From contig JANOXC010000167.1 in assembly GCA_031418215.1 (NCBI GenBank), positions 1 through 47,756 on the forward strand: 47,756 nucleotides of DNA. Reading direction: 5' to 3'. This DNA comes from JANOXC01 sp031418215 (GTDB lineage Bacteria > Bacteroidota > Bacteroidia > AKYH767-A > OLB10). Position numbers and translations under genes: made by a program. How positions within the stretch are numbered: position 1 is the stretch's first letter; each line of letters opens with the position of its first letter. The notes under the pieces are model-generated. The model did not search any database. It was not told where the DNA came from and saw nothing but the letters and a program-made list of their open reading frames with translations. Below, piece after piece: positions 1 through 7,271 of this stretch.

Positions 1-1028
1 AGATTAAGTGATGATGCTTCATCAATGAGTAGAAATATATCCTTTTCATCTTCGGCTGGAAACCGTCCAAGGAGAAATGAAAAGAACTGTTCAAATAGTA
101 TAGAGGTAAGCACGCTATAATATTTTTGATCGGCAACGGAATTCTGAATGAACAATGCAATTGGCTTTTTGCGAAAACTTTGCATGTCAATATCATCATA
201 GGATGTTACATGTGCGACAGCTTCATCATTGAATATTTGTAAAGCAGCCTTACAGGTTGAAATTACTCCACTGACTATTTTCTCATCATAAGCAAGAAAA
301 CTTTTGTATTCAGAAAACAATACGTCATCAGCACAACGGCTAAAGAGTGCATCAACTGACTCTGGATTTGCCCCGAGTTCATTAAGAAGCAAACGAACGT
401 TATATAGATTTTGAAATTGAGATTCTTGTTTCTTCAATATCGTAATTAACATTGTCAGTAATGCACTTCCCTGTGTATTCCAAAACGGGTCTTTTGAACC
501 CTTACCTAGTGCGTTTTCAATAAGCATGGAGGCCAACTTCTGTATTTCAGACAATGTATTTGCACGTGACATAGGGTTATATCCACAGGAAATACCAGGC
601 TTGGCAAAGTTGAGTACCTTCACTTCAAACTCTTCTTGTGTTAGATACCCTCCTGATTTTGACAATAGTTCACCTGATGGATCGTGTACAACAAAGCTGC
701 CTTTCATTGAATAAAGCGAAGGAAAAAGCACAACACTGGATTTGCCGACACCTGTGCCCCCAATGACTAAGGCGTTTTGATATGAATCTTTAACAGATAA
801 GTTTCTTCTGCCAGTTAAACAGAAACCTTGTTTGTTGGATGAGAGTATTCTTCTGGCTGAAATAAATTCAGCTCTGTATTCTTTTCTCCGTTGGGGAATC
901 CCTGAAATGACTACTTCAATAAACTCAAAACCAAATTTGAAGGAACTTTCAATTAGTTCAACAATAAAATTAAGGAATTGTGCAAGCATAGGATTAGTGT
1001 TTAATGATTGATAATATTCTTTAACCAT
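1..1028 (-). CDS. VirD4/TraG-like type IV coupling ATPase, C-terminus cut by window edge
   Basis: Reading leftward from the ATG at 1026-1028, the frame stays open to the window edge (about 342 codons). Walker A is GGTGVGKSS near residue 90, followed closely by a FVVHDPSGEL motif typical of VirD4/TraG coupling proteins (usually DxKGE). Near the left edge FLLIDEASSLN looks like Walker B. The family links DNA relaxosomes to the type IV secretion channel during conjugation. The first ~85 residues show no convincing transmembrane helix, although VirD4 proteins normally have N-terminal ones. The gene overlaps the small membrane ORF upstream by 28 bp and is the last visible member of a leftward operon. 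Family assignment is firm; the exact subfamily cannot be told without the missing C-terminus. Confidence 0.85.
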   Translation of the reverse strand, partial: MVKEYYQSLNTNPMLAQFLNFIVELIESSFKFGFEFIEVVISGIPQRRKEYRAEFISARRILSSNKQGFCLTGRRNLSVKDSYQNALVIGGTGVGKSSVVLFPSLYSMKGSFVVHDPSGELLSKSGGYLTQEEFEVKVLNFAKPGISCGYNPMSRANTLSEIQKLASMLIENALGKGSKDPFWNTQGSALLTMLITILKKQESQFQNLYNVRLLLNELGANPESVDALFSRCADDVLFSEYKSFLAYDEKIVSGVISTCKAALQIFNDEAVAHVTSYDDIDMQSFRKKPIALFIQNSVADQKYYSVLTSILFEQFFSFLLGRFPAEDEKDIFLLIDEASSLN

Positions 1029-1135
1029 TTAGCGATATTTCCGCAAAACAATTCTGTCAGTCGTAGTCCGGCCCAAAGTATGATAAGAACACACTTTAAT
1101 AATAGTTTTAAAATGACACCTATGACTTCCTTCAC
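1001..1135 (-). CDS. 44-aa single-pass membrane protein overlapping the coupling ATPase
   Basis: A GTG-initiated frame of 44 codons starts 10 bp after the stop of the 238-aa gene and ends 28 bp inside the coupling ATPase gene. An in-frame stop lies two codons upstream of the GTG, so this is the only plausible start. The protein begins VKEVIGVILKLLLKCVLIIL, a strongly hydrophobic helix, followed by a basic, amphipathic tail ending KWLKNIINH. It fills a gap in an otherwise gapless operon. A role as membrane anchor or partner for the soluble-looking coupling ATPase is inference. I do not recognise a family. Confidence 0.55.
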   Translation of the reverse strand: MKEVIGVILKLLLKCVLIILWAGLRLTELFCGNIAKWLKNIINH

Positions 1136-1145
1136 GCCCTAAGTT

Positions 1146-1862
1146 TTAATTGAGATTTGCAGTAATTGTTACTGTTGCACCTTTTTCCTCTAGTAGTTTG
1201 CGATAGAATTCAGAAACCACTCTGAAGATTTGATCTTGCGCAGGGTTTTCAGGCTGATAAATAATTATCACGGTAATTCCTGTTAGGTTATTCAGATTCT
1301 GAAGTTTATTCAAATGATCCCTGACTGAATCAGGGTAATCCTTTAGCCAAAGCATTGATTGAGTTGAATAAAATGACAACTCTGAGGTATTTTCCATCAG
1401 ATCGCTATATAAAAGGAGATATTTTCTATCAACCTTTTTTTGTGAGAGATAATTTAATTCTCTGGCAATGGCTAAATACACAGAAGATTGCCTTTTTCCC
1501 TTTGGACCTACTTCATTATTGGATAGGATTTCGTCAATAGCTTTTTGAAATTGTTTAATTTCCTTATCTCTTTCCGGTTCATTAGAGAGCCATTTATTAG
1601 CAGAACTTAATCGAACATCGGAGTGCTTGTTGTAGCTGACATCACTTACGGTTGAATAGCGGAACTCACCACCATTCCATTTGCCTTCGCCAGTAATTCC
1701 TAAAAGAGAAACAATTTCCTTCGCATCAGGTTTGGCAATAAGAGTATCGGTAATATCGCTTAGTGTACTGAGGGAAATAGTAGAGTTATTTTGATGACTA
1801 ATACTGCCAATCAACCCAATTGAAACCCCGATAATGATAAAGATTACGCCTAGTGTTTTCAT
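1146..1862 (-). CDS. Signal-anchored protein with vWA-like segment, conjugation-operon member
   Basis: A 238-aa protein with an N-terminal hydrophobic anchor (MKTLGVIFIIIGVSIGLIGS). The C-terminal half contains KYLLLYSDLMEN (about residues 147-158) and later TGITVIIIY, a strand pattern like von Willebrand A-type or Rossmann-like folds in which an acidic residue follows a hydrophobic strand. A complete metal-binding MIDAS motif is not evident. It lies 2 bp downstream of the 357-aa membrane protein and just upstream of the coupling ATPase unit, so it is probably part of a mobilization or conjugation operon. No specific function is assigned. Confidence 0.7.
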   Translation of the reverse strand: MKTLGVIFIIIGVSIGLIGSISHQNNSTISLSTLSDITDTLIAKPDAKEIVSLLGITGEGKWNGGEFRYSTVSDVSYNKHSDVRLSSANKWLSNEPERDKEIKQFQKAIDEILSNNEVGPKGKRQSSVYLAIARELNYLSQKKVDRKYLLLYSDLMENTSELSFYSTQSMLWLKDYPDSVRDHLNKLQNLNNLTGITVIIIYQPENPAQDQIFRVVSEFYRKLLEEKGATVTITANLN

Positions 1863-1864
1863 CG

Positions 1865-2938
1865 CTAGTTATGATTTTGAGTTAAGAATGGCATAGGGAC
1901 TTCATTTATATCAGGCATGGGTACTGTGAAGCCAAAGCAATCCGGTACTCTGTGATCCGGGCGATAGGTGAGGTTGGTAGTCTTGAAAATTCCTATTGTT
2001 TCAAAATACATTTTTCGGATTAAATCCATAACATAATTGGAATGATGATTATTGATGATTCGCTCTTTTGTTCGGTTCAAAACGGTATTCCTGATATTAA
2101 GCTTCTCATCTTTGAGTTGTTGAATTTGTTTTTTACGCTTCTCAATAGCATAATACTTTTTAAGCTTTGGAACATTTGCTTTCATTTCAGCTCTGGATGG
2201 TAGCATGTAATAGGAGATTAGTGTTGAAACCACGAAAAAGAATAAATTGATTAAAACGAAATAGGTCGGGTTAATAATGATTTCATGAGTAGCCAGATAG
2301 TTTGACCTGAAGATGGCTAGGGCGATGAATAATCCAAGGATAAGAACTGTTGAACCGATTACAACTAATCGTCTTTGTAAAGCGTTTTTAGCTCCCTTAT
2401 AAAGCAAGGTTGTTAAATGAGAGAAGACATAAACTGCTACTGAAATAGAGGTCGCGAGGATTAATGCAAAGAGGAGCGATTCTCCGGTTACCTGAAAGGA
2501 TTTACTGTTGAAGAAGATTTCTCCAATCATTATCAATCCGGTAATCCCTGCGGCCAGCCAGATTCTGTTGGAGACAGTTTTAGGATTGAAAGAGCCAAGA
2601 TCAAACTGGTCATTTCGATTTTGGTTTTCTAAGGCTTCAATTTCAACATCAATGTTGCCATCTTTTTCTTTGAAATAATCCGCATCAATTTTTGATTCCG
2701 GGAAATGGGATGCAGGCCTAAATACTTTATTGACATCAGCAGCCAGCTTTTCATACCCTCCTTTAATATCGCCCGTATAGTGATCAAGATTATCTCCAAT
2801 TAAAGCTGGTTGATTTCGTTGGGCAAAGTGAACGGCACTTTTACGTGCCAGGTCTTTTATTTCGGCATCGCGATTTTGTATAAATATTTCTAAGGAGTCC
2901 GATGGGTTTTGTTTTTTGATTAAGAATTGAGGTTTCAT
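1865..2938 (-). CDS. Four-pass membrane protein of conjugative element, unknown function
   Basis: A 357-aa protein with a soluble N-terminal ~120 residues and four predicted transmembrane helices at about 127-143, 155-176, 191-210 and 224-246. A basic, coiled-coil-like cytosolic stretch (about 255-300, rich in K/R/E) follows. The tail is proline-rich. It is the first gene of the leftward operon that leads into the vWA-like protein and the coupling ATPase. I recognise no named family; the context points to a conjugation-associated membrane component. Confidence 0.7.
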   Translation of the reverse strand: MKPQFLIKKQNPSDSLEIFIQNRDAEIKDLARKSAVHFAQRNQPALIGDNLDHYTGDIKGGYEKLAADVNKVFRPASHFPESKIDADYFKEKDGNIDVEIEALENQNRNDQFDLGSFNPKTVSNRIWLAAGITGLIMIGEIFFNSKSFQVTGESLLFALILATSISVAVYVFSHLTTLLYKGAKNALQRRLVVIGSTVLILGLFIALAIFRSNYLATHEIIINPTYFVLINLFFFVVSTLISYYMLPSRAEMKANVPKLKKYYAIEKRKKQIQQLKDEKLNIRNTVLNRTKERIINNHHSNYVMDLIRKMYFETIGIFKTTNLTYRPDHRVPDCFGFTVPMPDINEVPMPFLTQNHN

Positions 2939-3074
2939 GTTTTTGAGGATTAATTTTATGTGTTAATGAATAATGGATTGTTGGGATGAATTAGCCAGTC
3001 ATATGGCAATTCTAAATGTGACCTGAATGCCGACTAAAATTGTCAGAATTAAGTTCAAATTTTCAGAGGAAAAC

Positions 3075-3133
3075 GGAGTGGGGTGGAGTGCGGTTTTGGA
3101 GTGCTGAAATGCACCATTTTGCACCAAAATGCA
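3075..3133. repeat. Clustered short direct repeats next to the tRNA-Leu fragment
   Basis: GGAGTG occurs at 3075, 3085 and 3098. GCACCA occurs at 3111 and 3121 (10-bp spacing) and is followed by an A/T-rich tract. Helical-phase repeats immediately outside an attachment site are typical of recombinase or excisionase binding regions. Here they would belong to the conjugative element on the left rather than to the 5.5-kb element. The rest of 2939-3170 shows no gene. Confidence 0.35.
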
Positions 3134-3171
3134 AGGTAAAAATTGGTAATTAGCTGGTAATCAACAGGTGT

Positions 3172-3231
3172 CTGAGGACTTAAAATCCTGTGACCTCAAC
3201 AGTCGTACGAGTTCGATTCTCGTCCCGGGTA
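3172..3231 (+). pseudogene. tRNA-Leu(TAA) 3' fragment (attachment-site remnant)
   Basis: The sequence contains an anticodon loop CTTAAAA (anticodon TAA at 3181-3183), a long class-II variable arm (GAC-loop-GTC), a T arm ACGAG-TTCGATT-CTCGT and an acceptor 3' strand CCCGGGT followed by discriminator A. That is the 3' two thirds of a leucine tRNA. The 5' half is absent: no ACCCGGG acceptor strand or credible D arm occurs upstream, and the anticodon stem pairs over only four base pairs. This is what remains at a boundary when an integrative element recombines into the 3' end of a tRNA gene. The complete gene should lie left of this window. Confidence 0.75.
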
Positions 3232-3235
3232 CATT
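3219..3235 (+). repeat. att direct repeat, left copy
   Basis: CTCGTCCCGGGTACATT, identical to 8719-8735 and exactly 5,500 bp from it. This copy is the T-stem 3' strand, acceptor strand and immediate flank of the tRNA-Leu fragment. Confidence 0.8.
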
Positions 3236-3272
3236 ATCAGCCTAATTTTTCTACATTAAAATGCTGATAATC

Positions 3273-3327
3273 AAAATGTTTAAGGGATGAATTGAAAATC
3301 ACTACTTAAACATTACTTAAACATTTT
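3273..3327. repeat. Left-end arm-type repeats (ACTTAAACATT)
   Basis: One inverted copy (AAAATGTTTAAG, 3273-3284) and two tandem direct copies (3304-3314 and 3315-3327) of the motif ACTTAAACATT(TT). The same tandem pair recurs at the opposite end of the element. The position relative to att resembles integrase arm-type sites. Confidence 0.55.
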
Positions 3328-3433
3328 CAGATTTAAGTCGTATTTTGCCATAAATTGCCATACTTTATGGCCTCCACGGTTGCGTATTAGTTGCGGAAAG
3401 TTGCGCCCCTGATGATTGCTTTCAATACTATTT

Positions 3434-3790
3434 GATACTACTTTAGTATCACGCGCGGAATGTTCGGGCTTTTTCTATTTTAATCTACTTTAGATAAAAC
3501 CATCAGCCACAATTCTCCACTAAAATAGTGGGGTAATGGCATATTTTGGCTTATTTTATGCCAATACTTCCCTTTTGTTTTCAGGGATGTTGTATCACGT
3601 GTAAAGGATCAAAATAGTTAACCTTTGTTAAGTTGCTATGCTAGGTTTTACTAAGTTTTGCCTAAGTTCAAATGTCAGGTTTTGACAGGTTTTGATAAAG
3701 ATTGATTATTAATCAAACTTCAGAATTATTCAGTTAACTGATTGCTGACATTGGTTAAACTATTGTTACCTTTTGTTAACCTTTAATGTA
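3434..3790. other. Non-coding hairpin and iteron-like region, candidate replication origin
   Basis: This gene-free stretch is dense in structure. GATACTA-CTT-TAGTATC forms a perfect 7-bp hairpin (3434-3450), directly followed by ACGCGCGG. CCACTA-AAA-TAGTGG is a perfect 6-bp hairpin (3517-3531). GGCATA/TATGCC pair at 3538-3562. CAGGTTTTGA is a perfect tandem 10-bp repeat (3676-3695). GTTAACCTTT recurs at 3617 and 3776. Together with the Rep-like gene at 4844-5782, this fits an origin of a rolling-circle or theta replicating integrative element, but no nick site can be proven by eye. Confidence 0.35.
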
Positions 3791-3932
3791 CTTCACTTCT
3801 TACGTATTTTAGCGTATTCTTCGCAAGAAATCGGCTTGCCAAAACTGAAAAAACTTGATTAATCAAATTGAATTATCATTCTATTCTATTCTGAAACAGA
3901 ATGAAAATGGATCTTTTAATAAGCTTAAATGA

Positions 3933-4364
3933 TTATTTTTCCTTTGACGGGTCGCCTAAAATTTCACCGCTTTCCGTGAGCGAATAAACATAGCTATTTG
4001 TAATCACACCCCCAAAGGAATTTTTACCCCTTGCCACAAGTCGGTAATTGATATTATGTATTGACCCGCTATGAAGTGTGGCATTAATAGTTGAATAGGC
4101 TTTATACAAACTATCTCTTTTATGATTAATCATTGTAAGGGTGTCATAATCCGACCCTTTGTAATTATTGCATTCTGTTAGCTGCCTGTCAACTTCATCC
4201 TTTAAGGGGCTGTTGTATATGGTATCAATAACAACAAAGCTGACAAACTCATAGCTTGCCGGATCATTCATTGATGCCTTCAGATGATTCTCGCATAACT
4301 GTTGCATCTTATCAACCGGCTTAGAACATCCGGCTATTAGTAATATTAGAAGTAGTTTTTTCAT
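3933..4364 (-). CDS. Small predicted lipoprotein, element cargo
   Basis: A 143-aa protein with a short signal peptide and lipobox (MKKLLLILLIAGC, Cys13), so likely exported and lipidated. The mature part includes LKASMNDPASYEFVSF, resembling the 'NDPxSYE' pattern of small phage and plasmid exported proteins of unknown function. The rest is charged and Tyr-rich. It is the last gene at the left end of the 5.5-kb element, 107 bp from the preceding gene. A cargo or host-interaction role is inference. Confidence 0.65.
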   Translation of the reverse strand: MKKLLLILLIAGCSKPVDKMQQLCENHLKASMNDPASYEFVSFVVIDTIYNSPLKDEVDRQLTECNNYKGSDYDTLTMINHKRDSLYKAYSTINATLHSGSIHNINYRLVARGKNSFGGVITNSYVYSLTESGEILGDPSKEK

Positions 4365-4471
4365 TAGTTTGTTTTTTTAATGGTTGACCAATCAAAGCTA
4401 ATCAAAATTCAACTAGGGGTAAGAAATGTTATCCAAAATTACCTACAATAAAAGGTTAATATTTTGAATTA

Positions 4472-4783
4472 CTACTTAACTATTTTCCGCTTTAGATAGA
4501 AATGAAGTACCTGACCACTTCCAGCAACAGTAATAGGATAAGCATTTACAAATTCCCATCCTGCCTGATTCATGAAATTAAGTGCATCAACAACACTTTC
4601 AAAAGCCATGTTTTTACCACTTTCATCTTTCATCTTCCCTGAATTTTTTCCGTAATCCACGTATAGCGTTATTTTGGTACTAAGAAATTTTTGAGTTGCA
4701 ACTAATTGGCAGTATTCTTCAGTTTGTGCAAACATTGATTTTGAAATTAAAAGCAATGATAGAATTAAGAGGAATTTTTTCAT
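4472..4783 (-). CDS. Small secreted/periplasmic protein, element cargo
   Basis: The start is placed at the ATG at 4781-4783 because it gives a clean signal peptide, MKKFLLILSLLLISKSMFAQ, with a plausible cleavage after AQ. An in-frame ATG 57 bp upstream would put a second hydrophobic stretch in front. The mature protein (about 83 aa) contains ALNFMNQAGWEFVNAY and ends LHFYLKRKIVK, similar to small DUF4177-like proteins with a beta-strand-rich fold that often read 'LN..G..GWE.V'. Function unknown. It lies 60 bp downstream of the Rep-like gene. Confidence 0.65.
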   Translation of the reverse strand: MKKFLLILSLLLISKSMFAQTEEYCQLVATQKFLSTKITLYVDYGKNSGKMKDESGKNMAFESVVDALNFMNQAGWEFVNAYPITVAGSGQVLHFYLKRKIVK

Positions 4784-4843
4784 GTGGTTTGTGTTAAAAA
4801 AGATTAAATTTATAAATATAATTACATGGTGAATGTACAATTC

Positions 4844-5782
4844 CTATCTAACTAATAAGCTATCTTCTAAAAACCCGCTGATGTCATAACGGCTAGTTGT
4901 GGAGGACTGGATCTTCTTCAGGTTGTGATTTACTTGTCGCTGTCTTGCTTTCTTATCATCATTAGATAGGATGGCCGGGGGTATCGCTTTTATTCGCTGC
5001 CTTAATAGTTCTTTTGTATCAAAGCCATAGATTGCGGAAAGTTCCTGTAAAACTATCAGCGGTAAGGTTGCTGAATTAATATCCTTCTTATTGTCCGGGA
5101 TGTTAACGATTCCTGTTTTCATTATGCTGATGTATGTATTTATCAAATCGCGGTTGCATACTTCAATGAATTCCGGCTTCAGTAAATTTTCAACTGTCAA
5201 TTTACTGTTGAATGTTTTGCCGGGCTTGTTATATTTATTTTCAAATCTAATTAAATTCTGATCATCGCTGATGCCAAACCTTTCAAAGATCTGTTGTTTT
5301 ATCAGCTTGCTATATTTCATGTCTTTCATTCGCTTAGTGGCATTATATAGCGATGCTTTGCCAAAAGGATACTTCCAGGTCTTGCCATTGTCATAAGTTA
5401 CCATTTGCGCCCCCGGCAATTTATGGTGATTGCTGATGATGGTATCCGGGCTATCCTCCACTATGACAATTGCAGACTGATCAAATTGATCAACATTAAA
5501 TTTAAACAAGTCAACATTCAGCTTTTCGGAAACATAGCACAATGAAGATCTGAAGTCAGTATATGGAAAAGCGATGTTATGGCCATTCCAAAACATTCCA
5601 AAGTTCCCGGCAATGGTAAGTGAATTAATATTGTTATTCTGTTGTACTACTATTGGCGTGTAACCTTTAAACAAGTTGTAACGGATGTATGAATCATCAT
5701 AGCCCCGGGACAATGGTGTGCAATCTGAAAAGTCTGCATCATTGCCGGTAATGATTTTACTTACCTTTACAAAGTCATTCAT
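4844..5782 (-). CDS. Putative replication initiator-like protein (phage/plasmid gene II-like)
   Basis: A 312-aa protein without membrane segments. The segment LTIAGNFGMFWNGHNI (about 55-70) resembles the 'GNPAKFxQGHNxxG' box of filamentous-phage gene II and related replication proteins. A later part, GKTWKYPFGKASLYNATKRM followed by LIRFENKYN (about 180-188), resembles the 'T.YfG..s..iYnK' and 'lRfE' elements of the same proteins. These matches are short and were made by eye, so the family call is tentative. The gene starts just after a strong terminator-like hairpin (5802-5834), so it probably has its own promoter or depends on read-through. With the structured non-coding region at 3434-3790 it could form a replication module. 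Confidence 0.6.
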   Translation of the reverse strand: MNDFVKVSKIITGNDADFSDCTPLSRGYDDSYIRYNLFKGYTPIVVQQNNNINSLTIAGNFGMFWNGHNIAFPYTDFRSSLCYVSEKLNVDLFKFNVDQFDQSAIVIVEDSPDTIISNHHKLPGAQMVTYDNGKTWKYPFGKASLYNATKRMKDMKYSKLIKQQIFERFGISDDQNLIRFENKYNKPGKTFNSKLTVENLLKPEFIEVCNRDLINTYISIMKTGIVNIPDNKKDINSATLPLIVLQELSAIYGFDTKELLRQRIKAIPPAILSNDDKKARQRQVNHNLKKIQSSTTSRYDISGFLEDSLLVR

Positions 5783-5801
5783 ACGATGGATGTCATTCCC
5801 A

Positions 5802-5834
5802 GAAAAAGCCCCCGCTTAGTGTAGGGGCTTTTTC
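5802..5834 (-). terminator. Intrinsic terminator overlapping the end of the 138-aa gene
   Basis: GAAAAAGCCCC and GGGGCTTTTTC form a perfect 11-bp stem around a short loop, with a T-run on either strand. The stop codon of the upstream gene (5816-5818) lies in the loop, and the Rep-like gene begins 19 bp further on. Confidence 0.8.
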
Positions 5835-6232
5835 GTTACATCTTCAATCAGTTCCCTTTCATAGAATTTTCCTTCAATGAATAAATGGATCGTAATACTT
5901 TGCCAATCATCAGAACTTTGAAAGATCAAAAGATCTTTAGTCCCCTGAAGATCGCCAGTTCCAATGCAGCCCGGAATGTTTTGCAATGGCGCGTAAATAG
6001 TTGAATGAATACTTCCCTTACCTTGCTTATAGTTGGAATGTTCATTCTTTGTGTAAGTAGCTTTTAATTGCCCGGCCTGTTGTTTTCTATTGCCTGCAAT
6101 GCGTGTAAATTCCCTTCTAGTTATACATAGTCTTTTAGGTAACAAGCTTTCAGTAGGTTCAACTAAATAATAGCTTGTGAATGTTCCCGCCTTCCGATCA
6201 TAATGATATTGATGGTGTGTGATTCCCTGCAT
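5816..6232 (-). CDS. Hypothetical protein of the integrative element (138 aa)
   Basis: A soluble 138-aa protein of unknown family. It is basic in the N-terminal half (RRxFTRIAGNRKQQAGQLKATYTK), ending in a strand-rich part LLIFQSSDDWQSITIHLFI. It starts 11 bp after the HTH gene and so is probably co-transcribed with it. Its last codons form the 3' half of a terminator hairpin. The position between HTH and Rep-like genes suggests a replication or mobilization accessory role; nothing in the sequence proves it. Confidence 0.6.
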   Translation of the reverse strand: MQGITHHQYHYDRKAGTFTSYYLVEPTESLLPKRLCITRREFTRIAGNRKQQAGQLKATYTKNEHSNYKQGKGSIHSTIYAPLQNIPGCIGTGDLQGTKDLLIFQSSDDWQSITIHLFIEGKFYERELIEDVTKKPLH

Positions 6233-6243
6233 AGCCGTAAAAA

Positions 6244-6522
6244 TTAAAGTGCAGTAACCTTGTTGGCTTCTAACAGATCATTCAGATCAGAAAGCCTGAC
6301 ATAAATCTTTGCCCCGAATTGACTGAAGGGAATGATTCTTTTATCCCGCCAGTTCTGCCATGTCTTATGGCTGATGCCTAATAGGGCGGGAACATTCTTT
6401 GATTCAATCCATGTGAATCGGAATTGTTCTTCCGGCCTTGTTTTTAAAATTGTTTTGATGTCTGAAATATCCTGCTTTAAGATATTCAATTCCCCTTCAG
6501 GGATTAAGTGTAATGCTTCCAT
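6244..6522 (-). CDS. Helix-turn-helix (MerR/excisionase-type) DNA-binding protein
   Basis: A 92-aa protein. Residues ~40-85 (ESKNVPALLGISHKTWQNWR, then IPFSQFGAKIYVRLSDLNDLL) match the HTH_17/excisionase pattern common in Bacteroidetes mobile elements: a helix-turn-helix, then a wing carrying an aromatic-Y-(V/I)-R strand, then a C-terminal helix. The N-terminal 35 residues form a probable coiled coil. Such proteins act as Xis or as element regulators. It is the first gene of a unit with the 138-aa gene, and the terminator-like hairpin at 6573-6612 separates it from the integrase unit. Confidence 0.8.
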   Translation of the reverse strand: MEALHLIPEGELNILKQDISDIKTILKTRPEEQFRFTWIESKNVPALLGISHKTWQNWRDKRIIPFSQFGAKIYVRLSDLNDLLEANKVTAL

Positions 6523-6572
6523 AAATATTGAGGTTTATGAGAGCAAACAAAAGCAATTAAACAAGGAAGATT

Positions 6573-6612
6573 GCGACCATTACCCCCTATATATTTGGGG
6601 TATAATGGTCGC
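6573..6612. terminator. Long hairpin between the integrase unit and the HTH gene
   Basis: GCGACCATTACCCC pairs with GGGGTATAATGGTCGC, a 14-bp stem with one 2-nt bulge. The stop codon of the 227-aa gene (6587-6589) is inside it. T-rich sequence follows on the plus strand, and a weaker T-rich tail on the minus strand where transcription is expected, so it may work as terminator, operator or both. Confidence 0.55.
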
Positions 6613-7270
6613 GGTTTTTAATTTTCAAAAGCTTACGCATTAAATCTGCCTTTGAAGAATTTCCTGCTTCATAAAATGGAATCCCAATAGCAGTATATAT
6701 ATCGTAAATAATATTATATATTTTATTATCAGAAAAATTCAATTTTTTTTCGTACTTAAAATAATGCTTAAACACTTCTGTAAAATATGCTGCATTTTTC
6801 CTCTTATTATCATGCCCACCTTTATGCCTACTATTTTTATATGAATCATAGTCCCTTTGTATATCTTCTGGAATATGGCTTTCATCAATTAAATGAAGAA
6901 TGAATAACATAATATCAGATCCTTTAACTTCTAATCTTTCCCCTGATTTGGTATAAAATACTATTGATTGTAAATCTGATTTAATCGCTTTTAGAAAGTT
7001 TTTAAGTGAATGATAATTAACTTTTTGCTCCTCGGGTAATTGCTCAAAAATTCTATCATAAGCATATACATTATGCAAAACATCTGCAATCCCTATTATT
7101 TCATTCGTTATAAATCTAATATCATTTAAGCGACAAATAGAAATTAATTCCAGTTCAATGCTATTACCTACAACTGAATATTGCATATCAAATGCTTCAG
7201 GGAGTTTAGAAATAAATATTTTACGCCAAAATGTGGGTACTATTATTGGCAGAGAAATTTCTCCTTTCAT
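6587..7270 (-). CDS. Hypothetical protein following the integrase (227 aa)
   Basis: A 227-aa soluble, Asn/Lys/Ile-rich protein. Its codons are more A/T-rich than those of the integrase in front of it. No recognised motif; it is predicted helical in the second half (about 100-200). It begins 1 bp after the integrase stop, so the two are translationally coupled. It could be element regulation or cargo such as phage defence; this is undecided. Confidence 0.6.
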   Translation of the reverse strand: MKGEISLPIIVPTFWRKIFISKLPEAFDMQYSVVGNSIELELISICRLNDIRFITNEIIGIADVLHNVYAYDRIFEQLPEEQKVNYHSLKNFLKAIKSDLQSIVFYTKSGERLEVKGSDIMLFILHLIDESHIPEDIQRDYDSYKNSRHKGGHDNKRKNAAYFTEVFKHYFKYEKKLNFSDNKIYNIIYDIYTAIGIPFYEAGNSSKADLMRKLLKIKNRDHYTPNI

Positions 7271-7271
7271 A

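Noticed and set aside
3130..3231. Complete tRNA-Leu gene
   Set aside because: Anticodon loop, variable arm, T arm and acceptor 3' strand are present, but no pairing ACCCGGG 5' acceptor strand or plausible D arm exists upstream; a 3' fragment is the better reading.
3241..3930. CRISPR array in the repeat-rich non-coding tract
   Set aside because: Repeats are only 10-13 bp, few in number and not separated by uniform spacers; no cas genes are in the window.
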